This document shows, piece after piece, positions 20,558-30,835 of a stretch of 37,833 bases of DNA (position 1 is the first letter of the stretch; each line of letters begins with the position of its first letter). The notes under the pieces were generated by a model. The model searched no databases, had not been told where the DNA came from, and saw only the letters and a program-made list of their open reading frames with translations. Location of the stretch: the NCBI GenBank assembly GCA_002633005.1, contig NMRA01000030.1, positions 528,644-566,476 of the forward strand, written 5' to 3'. The position numbers and the translations under genes were made by a program. Source of the stretch: Phoronis australis (lineage: Eukaryota; Phoronida; Phoronidae).

Positions 20558-23500
20558 GTGCACAAGGCAGTGTCTGGTGTTATCACAAACTTCCGAGTTT
20601 TGAACAAGAACAGTGCTAGGAAGAGAGGGTCAATTAAGTTAATACAGTATCTCTCTGAAGAGTTCAATTATACGGGGGCTTTGCCACAACCTTTCATACC
20701 AGAAGCACCTACATTATCCACACCACAGTCCGCACAACAGCCAGCACCCTAGCCCTCCACATCGTTGGCTCATGAAGTGGAGTCTCTACAAAAACACCTC
20801 AAGTACAAAAAGAAATAAGTGGAGAGTCTGCAACGTTCCACAAAAGCAAAGTCTATTAGGCCGAAGCAGAAAGCCCTACAAGTTAAATATTACAAAACAA
20901 AAGAATCAAAAAGACTAAAAGCTGCTTCGGACAGGAATGAAGCTTTACAGAAAGAAATTAGCAGGTTGCAAGACCTGGGCCCGGTTTCCAATCTCCGTAC
21001 TCAGACTCATACTCGAGATTTCATACTCAAAATCGTGCTCACTGGAGTCGTACTCAAAAAAGCGTATCTAATGTCTTATTTCGAGTAGACTCCAAACGTA
21101 CTCAAATCTGACACTCATACTCGAGTTGCTATGGAACTCTTTATGATGTGAAGTGCAAAATCACGCAAAGCCGCACTGATTCATCGCTCGCTATTGGAAT
21201 AGACCACCCCAAGAACTAGGCCTACATTATCGTCTGCTGTCGCTACAACTTCAAGAGTATGTCTATAACGTGGAATTCTGAGTGTTCTGTAACTGTTATT
21301 CATTTTTTAGTTTCAATAAATATTGTTATGCCATTTCTTTGATACATTTGGAAATTATTAAGCTTTAAGTTACTTCTTGACTTCCTCACCCAGTCCCGAA
21401 AATGTCTGAAATTTGTAACAGCTTATCACATCACATCACATCTCTGTTGCTAATTTAGTCTTGACATAAAACCCATTGCTGTGTAGGCCTACGCTGATGT
21501 CAAACTTTGGTACTGTATCTTTGCATTTTACCGGGATGTATCAAGTGAGTTGACATTTGGTACGTGAGTTAAAAAACAATACTTGTGCAGGCATTCAGAG
21601 TTCACCAGTGGCAGTGAACGGGACGAGACGTCTACTTAGAAATCGGCAAACAAAGTCTGGAATTCCATTTGGGGATTGAGGAATTATAGATGACTAAGTT
21701 ATGATGAGAAATGTACCTGACAGGGAAGCGAACTTTTTTAACTTCCCTCCCCTCCTCGTCTTTTGGAAACCCTACAAATCGTAGGCACACATACCGAAAT
21801 AAGGGCAGCACAAACTTCTCACACGACTTTTCCCACAACTGCTTTCGACGCTTGTTACGACTCGCCGACAAGGGATTACAATGAGGCCTGTTGCCAGGAA
21901 TTGTAGAAGTAGAATGGCTGCCGTAACATACAGTGATACGGCGGATTAATAAGGTGAAGAATAAGAAGATTTAAGATGAAAACTATTATCTCTGAACTGA
22001 AATTGAAGTGCTGAGATACGGTAAGAGGACTTATTTTTTTAGATTTGCTGTGTTTCTTGGTTCCTTTTCGATATTTTGTTCTCTGGCTCGTATTTATTTT
22101 CGAGTACGATTTCAAGCACACTGCCATACCAAACTTGAAATTTGAGCATAGACTCCAAATTTTTACTCAAAATCGTACTCGAAATATAGATGAGATACAC
22201 TTCAGTTCGAGTACACTCGAAAACTGAGTACGTGCTCGAAATTTCGAGTACAGATTTTTCGAGTATGACATTGAATACACCAAAGCTGAGTCTGTACTCG
22301 AGTTGAGTATGAAGTGTGAGTTTGAGCATGATTCGAGTCTGAGTACGGAGATTGGAGACCGGGCCCAGGTTTCCCTGCACGAGGCAAGTTTGCAAAGCTT
22401 GCTGGCGGAACGATCAGATCTTAAAGATGAACTAGCATGGCTTGGTGCTGTGGCTAACGAACCAGTGAAGAAGACGGTGGAAACGAAAACATCTATAGGA
22501 ACCAGTACACCACCAAGGTTATGGAGTGTTGCTTCAATTTGCTGAATGAAATCGTTCCCACAGGAAGAGTCTCGTATGTCATTTCCTCTGTGCTGAAATT
22601 AGTAGAACTAGAAGCAACAGAACTTCCATCCAAGAGCACCGTGAACAATTGAAATGTTGCTAGATTAGTTCTAGCCCAACAGCAACTGGCTGAAAAGTTT
22701 GAAGAGGGAGGGGATTCATATGGACTTTTGTCAGATGAGACTTCCAAGTTTGGCAAGAAGTTTGAGGGTTTTCACGTGAGCGACAAGGAAGGTGATCTCT
22801 TCACCCTTCGTCTGCGGCAAATGACCACCAAGTCCAGCCAAGACACTCTGAATGTTTTTAAAGAAATCCTAGAAGATATTGAACAGTCAGCAGCATCCGC
22901 AACGTCCACCAGTTCTACAAATTTACTCTTGAACATTTGTAGCACCATGTCTGACCAATCTGCCACTCAAAGAAAATTCAATGAACTTCTTCAAGAGTAT
23001 AGGGAAGAACTTCTGCTGGGCATAGTCGAACGTTTTGAGGAACTTGATCACCAACAGCTTGCGGTCAGCAAACTGTCAAAGTTTTTTTCTGGACTGCACT
23101 CACTCATCCATCTTGCGGAGGCAGCATCAAAGTCGTTGCTGGAAGCACAGGCTGGATTTTTTGAGAAGCCGCCAATACAAGACCCACACTTCCAGAAGGC
23201 CACAGAATCTGGAACAAACCGGCTTATCAGAACTGCATCAAAAGCCGTTTCCCGTGGAGGAGACGAGAAAAATGGATGCCATGGAGATTTCTCTGTACAC
23301 ATTCAAGATTGGCTACTCGATCAAGGCTTCCATAGCATACCAGTAGAAAAATTTTGTAGCAACCGATTTAACATCCTTTTCACCAATGCATCAGGAATCT
23401 TCTTCATTTCCAATCACCTCTCATTATTCCTCGACACCAATGACACAAATCGTCTTTTGAAATCCATAAAACATGATCTAGCCAACACTGAGTACGTTGC

Positions 23501-24551
23501 CGGTTGTAAGACCTTCCGTCTCATTTGTCATCTGATCACATCACCACTCTAGGCCATCGTCGAAGATAAGGAAATTCATTCTTGACACTGGAAAATATTT
23601 TCAGGACAATATTGACTACTGTCTGATGTGTCTGAACAGAGTTATGGAATTCGTTCAAGGAAACTTGATTCTGTCATTTGTCAATCAGCGAAGGCTGGAA
23701 ATGGACGCAATATTTCAGTGTTTAGTGACTCCGTGGGAACACGACCACCTGGTTGAGATGTACTTATTGTGTACGTTGCCATATCTCATTGCTATGATGC
23801 GTATCCTTTTAAGTGACCACTTAGGTGGGAAGTGGGCTGAACTAGATGACGAATCATTGAGTAAATTGCTAAAGCGTTACCTTGAAAGGTCTTCCAAAGC
23901 ATAATAAAAATAGTGAATCAATCTTCGGCCACTTAGACAACCTGTTGAGGGAAAAGCCGGTTGTAATTACGATACGTGCTGAGAGCTACGTCATGTTTTA
24001 CCACAATAAAACAATGGACTGGTTTATGATAGGGAAAATTAATCGAAAAAGCGTGGAAACAAGTGAAGCATACATGGAGAAAGTTCAAGACTAGGTTGAC
24101 AGAAATTCAGGCACGAAGGAAAGAAATTATGGCAGACAGAATGTGGAAAGCGGAAGAAATTCAGTTAAAGAAAATGAGATTGAAAGAACGTTACACGGAG
24201 GAAATGATTTGCTGGGGCCTGTGGCAGTCCATGGAGGACGTGGTAAGGCGGCTTGCGTCTATCAAGTTTAAAGGCAAGTTGGCAGCTCTTAGAGCTCAGC
24301 TGAACTTTAGGAAGTGTATTTTGCGTCAGCCAGCACCAACTGGATTTACAGAATGTTGAAATTTAACTAAAATGGAGTGGGGAAGAGTAAATCTTTCTGT
24401 TAACAGTTTAACTACAAATGTGAAATGCCTCATCGCAGAACTGAAAAGTGTTTCCTCTCAAGGTGGTAATATTTTAGTGTCAAAAAATGTTCGCCATAAG
24501 TTTGTGGAAGATGATGAGGAGAGGTGGTATGATGGTTTTGTTATATCACAG
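20558..24551 (+). pseudogene. Large transposase-like hypothetical gene, frameshifted and interrupted
   Basis: An intronless relic can be followed through five frame segments. 20558-20974 has a basic region (LNKNSARKRGSIKLIQYLSE) and a coiled-coil-like stretch, with in-frame TAG at 20750 and TAA near 20816. 22369-22480 continues VSLHEASLQSLLAERSDL. 22490-23552 holds the core, with TGA at 22650 and TAG at 23550. 23570-23900 contains FILDTGKYFQDNIDYCLM. 23882-24551 carries HLDNLLREKPVV, a Lys/Glu/Arg-rich helix and a C-terminal FVEDDEERWYDGFVISQ, resembling a Tudor/chromo-like tail. The core has SDETSKFG and, 73 residues later, TMSDQSATQRKFNELL, spaced like the first two Asp of a DDE nuclease. 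I recall similar uncharacterised multi-copy proteins in invertebrates but cannot name the family. It ends at a good donor, CAG|GTAAGT (24551). Confidence 0.7.
20975..22368. mobile_element. 1.4-kb TIR element, copy 1, inserted in the coding relic
   Basis: The left end is ctgggcccggtttccaat and the complement of the right end is ctgggcccggtctccaat, continuing to ctccgtactcagactc. Subterminal regions are packed with tactcgaa-type motifs on both strands, typical of transposase-binding sites. No transposase was seen. Joining the flanks as CAAGAC|GTTTCC restores the host reading frame with no extra bases, so no target duplication is evident. The terminal C or A could belong to either side. An internal minus-strand frame (21632-21871) is basic but unrecognised. 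Confidence 0.88.
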
Positions 24552-24570
24552 GTAAGTCAGCCTTACTAAT

Positions 24571-25619
24571 CAGGTCTCGATGCTATTAAAATCGCCATGT
24601 CGCAATTTGCAATCTAACCAATATACCAGGTCGCATTTTCAAAATCCAGCTCGCATTTATAAATGCCAGGTCGCAAAATTTTTACGCGCCAAAATTGACT
24701 TTTTAGATTAATAACATGCTCTTACCTAAGGCGTTAAACACTCACAAATTGCAGATTGCAAAATTGAGTTCGTCCATGCAGGTACGGCATTACTGCTCTT
24801 CACGACCGCTATTGAAAGGCTCTAGAGCGCACGGCAACTTGTCGACGTGAAAGTTGAATCAGTGGTCTCTAACTAAAAAGTGCATTCGAGTAGCTAAGTT
24901 TTCAATGTGAAAAGGGAGAAAATGCCCGTTGACAAAGTATCCACGATTTTGTTAGGTCTCACCTGCTACTGGGTGTCATCAAAGTCGTTAAACATCCAAA
25001 CTAACTCAGAGTGCTAATTCCCTCTACTTTTTGTTTGCAGCCCAAATTTTGCAACTTAACTCGACGTTTGAAAAACATCTGTCGAAAAAAAATTGTGAAA
25101 CGGTGCCCTAACCGAATGACGTGGGAACAAGTCAGTGCAAATTTCACAACAAAAATGTGACACTTATGCTGTTTGCGTACTCAACAATTAGTTTTCCATG
25201 AAATGAATAGCTTCGAAATAATTCCCGACTCCGTGCAGGTTTCCATCGGTTAACTCGAGTTTGTTCCTCAATAACTTCCAAGTGCAGGAAAAATAGGTCA
25301 GTCACAAAATGACATGCGTTAAACTTTCTTTTGGAAGTATGAAACAAAGCCGGGATTTGGTTTTTACATATTGAGAGAAGACGATTTTTGAATTTGTTGT
25401 GTAAAATAAGAGTGACACTCTATACAGGCTGCGTGTCAATTTTAAACCACACGCAGTCGTTTGCAGTACGCTGTGAAGGGCGCTAGCCTGAACTGTGGGC
25501 GCTTAATTGGAAATTCTCAAAAGTTGACAGGGAATGCTTAGTAGGTCAGTGAGCGCTTATTATGAATCACTTCAAAGGTAGGGAGTAGACTTGTGCGTGA
25601 GCATAGTCGTTAGCTTCTA
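24571..25619. repeat. Duplicate left end of the THAP-bearing transposon (unit A)
   Basis: It starts caggtctcgatgctatta and follows the unit at 25620-26460 almost throughout, ending in the shared gtgcgtgagcatagtcgtta. It contains about 230 bp (near 25015-25245) that unit B lacks. No matching right end was found. Confidence 0.8.
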
Positions 25620-26767
25620 CAGGGCTCGACGCTATTAAAATCGCCAGGTCGCATTTTGCGACCTAGCCAAAATCCCAGGTCGCATTTTCAAAATCCAGCT
25701 CGCATTCGTAAATGCCAGGTCGCAAAATTTTCCCGCCATTTTTACGCGCCAAAATAGATATTTTAGATCATCGAGAAAATGTTTAGATTATGCTCTTACC
25801 TGCAGCGTTAAAAACTCACAAATTTCGGATCTCAAAATTGACTTCATTCATGCAGGTACGGCCTTACTGTTCTTCACGACCGCCATTGAAAGACTCTAGA
25901 GCGCAAGGCAAGTTGCCGACGTGAAACTTGAATCAGTGCTCTCTAACTGACTGCAATCGAGTAGCTAAATTTGCGATGTGAAAAGGGAGAAAATGCCTGT
26001 TGAAAAAGTATCCGGGATTTTGTTAGATCTGGCCTGCTACTGGCTGTCATCAAAGTCGTTAACGATTCAAACTAACTCGGGTAATGGCGAGTTTGCTCCT
26101 CAATACCTTCCAAGTACGGGGAAAAATAGGTCAGTCACAAAACGACACGCATGTGACTAGTGTTAACTTTCTTTCCGAGGTACAAAATAAAGCCGGGATT
26201 TGGTTTTTACATATTGTGAAAAGACGTTTTTGAAAACTGAACCTGTGTAAAATGAAAGTGACACCATATAAGCTGCGTGTCAATTTTAAACCACACGCGG
26301 TCGTTTGTAGTGCGCTATGATGGGCGCTAGCTTGAACTGTGGGTGCTTAATTGGAAATTCTCAAAATTTAAGGGGGGACTCTTTATAGAACAGTGAGCGC
26401 TTATTATGAAACACTTTAAAGGTAGGGAGTAGGCTTGTGCGTGAGCATAGTCGTTAACCTCAGTTTTTGCGGTAATAAGATATTAAAACGCTGCAATGGT
26501 AAGAAACGTTATAATAGTACGATTTTGCGAGAAAAACTCCATCTAGTAGGGGTGACTTTCTGGATATCGTTACCACCTACATTGTACCCTTTTTAGCCAC
26601 CCGGAATGATTTTGTTTTTAACTACTCGCTTCAACCGGAACCAGGTTGTTTCCATCGGAGTCTGAACATTTTACGGCGACGGTGGGGGAGCGAAAAGTTG
26701 CCGGGGAGGGGGGGTGTATAAAGAGAAGAATGAAAAGTTCGCTAACTTGAATCACAATTTCGCATCT

Positions 26768-26882
26768 AGTGCCAGTTTAGTTGCAATAGCTGGCTACGGG
26801 CATAGAATACAGGGTTTACAGAACATCGACCTCGGGAAACATCGGAACAGGAAAACGTCAGTTCTGGGTTATATCGGTCCCG
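26768..26882. repeat. Direct repeat, uninterrupted copy
   Basis: From agtttagttgcaatagctgg to gttatatcggtcc it matches 29530-29860 except for a ~229-bp insertion in the latter. The two copies flank the THAP exon in the same orientation. Confidence 0.8.
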
Positions 26883-27685
26883 GGACATCGGGTCTTTTAT
26901 AACCGCTGGGAATCTGAGTTCATTTTCAAATAAACCAGAGCCAAGCCGGTATACTCTTTCATTTAGGACTGTCGCTGTTCTTTAAGTGGTGCGCACGCGC
27001 GAGTTCACACACTTGAATCGCTGGAGTAGGCCTACACTTTACGTTGGCAACAACGTGTGAAAGACAAATCATATTTCGCGCACGTAGCCCCAGAAACAAG
27101 TAAAGGGTTTGAGAATTTCTTGGCAACTGAAAGTAAAGACGTGACCGTCGTTTGGCGATTAATAAGGTTGTCATTTTCACTTTGGCTGTCGTAAAGGAGA
27201 ATGCCACCCAAAAATCAACCTATTTTGTATCAATTTAGATCGAGTAGTTCTACTCCATAACGGCACGTTCGGTTGCATTACCTGACACCTGACGGCAGAC
27301 GGAGGTGTTGAAATTATCCAATGATGTAATACGTTTCACATGCAGTCTGTTCAGCAGTTCACAACACGGGTTACTGGTGTCAGATTATCGATTGAATTCA
27401 TCGTTTAACACCAATAAATCATCAAACTTCGATGTAAAACCCTTAAAAATACACCGTGTTCTTATAATAACGTGTTGTTTAATTTCGCTGTTACAGATTT
27501 ACTGGTAGTTTGACACACCGTAGCCTACAAAGTTCGGCAGGCCAATTTACCAAGGTCCGTAGCAGGAGTTTGGGGTCTGTTCGGAGATAAATTCGAAGTA
27601 TTCTTCCGTGAAATATAGACAGGAGAATCTACACCTGTGTTGTTTATACTTGTGATTTTTTTAGTTCTATGCACACAAAATGCTT

Positions 27686-27797
27686 GTTATCTCGGCCAGT
27701 GGCTCGGAACACAATCAGGCCCGTCGTGGCCGGACTGACTCGTTATCCCAGCCAGTGGCTCGGAACCCGATCAGGCTCGTCGCGGCCGCCGGGACTG
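27686..27797. repeat. GC-rich ~56-bp tandem duplication
   Basis: Two copies of a CpG-rich unit with ccagtggctcggaac and atcaggc.cgtcg.ggcc. It lies inside the transposon, upstream (plus sense) of the THAP exon. No function is evident. Confidence 0.75.
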
Positions 27798-28447
27798 GCA
27801 CGAACATAAACCAGCTTGAGTTGGAAACTAAGCCTCCAGTCACAAAAAGACTATAAGAGTGAGCCAAAGAATTAATGTGTACGTAATTGGTGAATTAGCC
27901 ACGAAACTGAAAATCTGCTTACTTGTCGGGGGCCGCGAAGCCGGGTTCCCCTTCCACAGACCGTCAGGGCAAAGGTTGTTGACTTGAATAATGTATTTTA
28001 ATTTTGTATTTCTAAATAAAGATTCCCCTAACATTAACATGTGACCATAGCATATAAAATCAAGTAATTGTTTCACAACAGCTTTCTGTCAGCAAACATT
28101 GAATTAGCATGCGCTCACACGGCCTCGGTACCCGGTCAATTGCCTTTGTTGCCGGCATCAAAAGCCGTAGGTGGTTTATTCATTGCTGGCTTCTTAAAAC
28201 ATTTGCACTCACGAGCACTCCAAGGCATTACAAATTGTATCTAATGCGACAGACTTTGTTTCAGTTTCATATAAGCATTGGTTAGGATGAGAATAATTCA
28301 TTTTGAAACAGAACGCAGAATAATGAACGTCTACATGGCAACTCGCCGGGCGCCAATCCTGACTTAATCAAGAGCTCATCCAACGAAGACTTCACGGGTC
28401 GGATTGTTAGGTTTCACAGGCTATCAGTTCGAACCAGAATACACTGA

Positions 28448-28747
28448 TCAAGAAATACTAGAGAGGCGCTGTGAACATGCACAGGCAACGGAACGTATGG
28501 ATAGTTCTTTGGTAAGCCGGAATTCGTCAGAGAAATCACTGTCGGCGAAATGCCGGCCACACACATGGATATGTTTCACGGCCTCATACTTGCTATTAAC
28601 AGCGTACCTTTCATTCTTCACTACTGCAAGCCACTTCCTAAGCATTTCGGGCTCTCGAAGAAGTCGAAAAAACGATATACCCGCTTTCTTCGCAGCTTCA
28701 TAGTTCAGACAAGCGGGAATCATGCACCGCAATATAGCGGCATTCAT
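28448..28747 (-). CDS. THAP zinc-finger protein exon (transposon-borne)
   Basis: The 99-codon frame starts ATG at 28747 (context CAGAATGAATG) and shows a complete THAP-type C2CH motif: C8 and C13 (RCMIPACLN), an SFFRLL stretch, W39 in LRKWLAVV, then C63 and H66 in HVCGRHFADSDF. The C13-C63 spacing of 49 fits the C-x2-4-C-x35-50-C-x2-H signature. The usual AVPTIF-like end is absent, so the exon may splice earlier, around FRLTKE. THAP domains bind DNA, in transposases usually the element's own ends. A possible 5' exon donor (GAAG|GTAAGA) and a ttataag box lie just upstream (28780-28850). No leucine zipper or RNase H-like domain was recognised downstream. Confidence 0.8.
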   Translation of the reverse strand: MNAAILRCMIPACLNYEAAKKAGISFFRLLREPEMLRKWLAVVKNERYAVNSKYEAVKHIHVCGRHFADSDFSDEFRLTKELSIRSVACACSQRLSSIS

Positions 28748-29393
28748 TCTGCAGACGAACCACTGACGTCGCTGCGTCGTTTCTTACCTTCCTCACAGGT
28801 TAACGCGACACACCTCTCGGCAAGGTGAGGTCAACCTTATAAGAGGCGATGTGGATGCAGACCGATTAAGATGGTAAAAAAGACTAATCAAATCGGGTGG
28901 CATTCTCCTTTAATACGATAAAAAGGAGAAGCACATCTCAGTATAAGTCTCTATTGTCTGCCGGGATCGCTTGCACGCGGCGGTGCCCCAGTGCGATATC
29001 AGGGAGATTGTCGTGGATATTTGGTACATGTAATAAGGACATCTTATGAGAAAAATAAATATTTTTGTAGACCACAAAGTTTGGTAAGTTGATCGCTTAA
29101 GAATTAGTAGAAACACCGTTGTTTTGTGAAGTTTTATCACGTGTTAAGCTATGGGCCGAAACTTTCTTCGACGAATCCGGGAATTTACAAAAGTGGTCGA
29201 AAGTGTTAGCCAATGAAACGCGTCAAAGATCGATTCTGCATATCCCATGTTCACGCGACTTGCTTACAAGTAATCAGGAGAACTGTTCTCAGTTAGCGTT
29301 CTTTTGAACTTGGATTTGGCAACAACCAAATAACGGTCGGATTAACAAGAGCTGCTTTGTATTTGCCAGGTATCTGTTGAGAAGTGTAAAAAC

Positions 29394-29526
29394 TCAGCTC
29401 GCATTCGTTGGAAATTCCAGGTCGCATTTTGCGACTTGATACGAGCTGACAAAAATCTCAGCTCGCATTTCCAAATTTCAGGTCGCAAATGCGACCTGAA
29501 GCTTGTTATGTCGAGCCTTGCTCTAG
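29394..29526. mobile_element. Terminal fragment of a second, related TIR family
   Basis: It ends gcgacctgaagcttgttatg then tcgagccttg; the complement caaggctcgacataac is built like the cagggctcgacgct end, again with gcgacct/aggtcgc and gctcgcatt motifs. It may be one end of a separate MITE or a rearranged end of the same family. Confidence 0.55.
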
Positions 29527-29529
29527 TAC

Positions 29530-29860
29530 CTGGATAGTTGCAATAGCTGGCTACGGGTATAGAATATAGGGAACATCGACTTCGGGAAGCATCGCATGCG
29601 TGCACCCAGGGGGGGCTTGTTCGAAGTGGGCAAAAAGGTCCGCCTGTGAGAAACAAAAAGTCCATGAATATGAGACAAAAGTCTGCTAAACAAGTACAAA
29701 CACGCAATTCAGAGTGGTGCGTCCGCTTTTTTTTAGTCCACCGGCTGTTTTGTTACCAAAGGTCCACAACGTTAGGAATATGAGCCTCCCCATATTGAAG
29801 GCTGGGTACGTGTATGCATAGTCACAGGAAAATATCAGTTCTGGGTTATATCGGTCCAAC
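29530..29860. repeat. Direct repeat, copy interrupted by a ~229-bp insert
   Basis: It matches 26768-26882, but after aagcatcg the sequence 29595-29823 intervenes before acaggaaaatatcag resumes. Confidence 0.8.
29595..29823. mobile_element. ~229-bp insert, member of a dispersed family
   Basis: It begins catgcgtgcacccagg and ends gggtacgtgtatgcatag, imperfect inverted termini (atgc.t.cac..ccag). Much of it is similar to 37664-37833. The frames across it (29342-29707 and 29686-29877, minus) follow from the repeat. Confidence 0.7.
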
Positions 29861-30570
29861 CACCTTTTGCAGGGCATTAGCGCCTACTTACGTTCGGTGA
29901 GTGCTCAAGGTGATACGGTGGGCTTTGGGCGCTTACTTACCTCTAATTTTACCACTACAGCACTAGGTTTAATCAATAAATAAATACCCAAGTTGCATTT
30001 GCATTTTATTGCTCAATCTCTTCTTTTATTTTTAATTATGTCATGCTGTGTTGTATGTAACAATGCAATATAATGAAATAAAGTCAATGTTTTACTTTAT
30101 TGGTGGCCACTCTCTATCAATTCAAGTATTTTAATTTTCTTCACATAAATCCAAAATGCCTGAACCAAAAATTTCAACATAAATGTTGAGCTTAGTACTC
30201 TTACAATAAAAAACAAGTGGACAATATTTTGATGACCAATACGTGGGCCGAAACTGTTAAGCACCCAGCGTGTTGCATTTGTCTGCTGCGTTTTTCCTAT
30301 GGACTAACAGGTGTCGGTTAGTGGCTGGGACGAATATACATTGTATAAACAATCCCAGTGTTGTTTTTCGTTTCGTCTGAAGAAAATTTAATTTCGAATA
30401 TATCATCTGAAAATGAACAAAAAAGTGAATTAGTAAAATCTACAAATTTTTAAGTGGTTTCAAAAAATAGTCGGTAAATGCACCGCTTTTCGTTTCAGTT
30501 CTTCAATACTCCCCAGAGGTTAGTACCTAAGGTGTAGATGGCCACTCTAGATTGGAACGCTAAGTCCCAC

Positions 30571-30656
30571 ATGGCTGCGCTGCACGCGAAAGAAGATGGC
30601 GGACGACCATTGGAGCCTGACGACGATAGGTATCCGGACTATAATTAACGCTGCAG
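30571..30656 (+). other. Possible outward-facing first exon at the transposon's right end
   Basis: At 30591-30600 agaagatggc gives an ATG at 30596 in a YY1-like aagatggcgg context common at housekeeping starts. It opens MADDHWSLTTIGIRTIINAA and ends at an excellent donor, CTGCAG|GTAAGAG (30656/30657), inside the right TIR. A second ATG at 30571 opens a 25-codon frame. Transcription would run out of the element into flanking DNA. This is inference from motifs only. Confidence 0.25.
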
Positions 30657-30835
30657 GTAAGAGCATAACCTAAACACTTTCTCCATCATCTAAAAAATCA
30701 ATTTTGGCTTGTAAAAATGGCGGGAAAATTTGCGACCTGGCTTTTATGAATGCGAGTTGGATTTTGAGAATGTAACCTGGGATTTTGGCTAGGTCGCAAA
30801 ATGCGACCTGGCGATTTTAATAGCGTCGAGCCCTG

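Larger units (their letters stand above)
25620..30835. mobile_element. 5.2-kb DNA transposon with long TIRs and a THAP exon
   Basis: The left end cagggctcgacgctattaa (25620) and the right end (complement identical, ending 30835) are TIRs of about 190 bp, roughly 90% identical, ending near ctgcagcgtta (25808) and 30648. TIRs contain several gcgacct/aggtcgc motifs, some as palindromes. The interior holds a THAP zinc-finger exon on the minus strand and at least two other inserted or related repeats. THAP domains occur in P-element-type and some other transposases; the nuclease part was not found, so this copy is probably defective. Flanking 8-mers agcttcta and agctgtat share only four bases, so a target duplication is not proven. 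Confidence 0.75.

Noticed and set aside
21632-22395. Minus-strand frames in the 1.4-kb element (basic protein; IYISSTIL-type frame)
   Set aside because: The second is the subterminal motif array. The first is broken by an indel in copy 2 (around 35490), so it is not conserved as protein.
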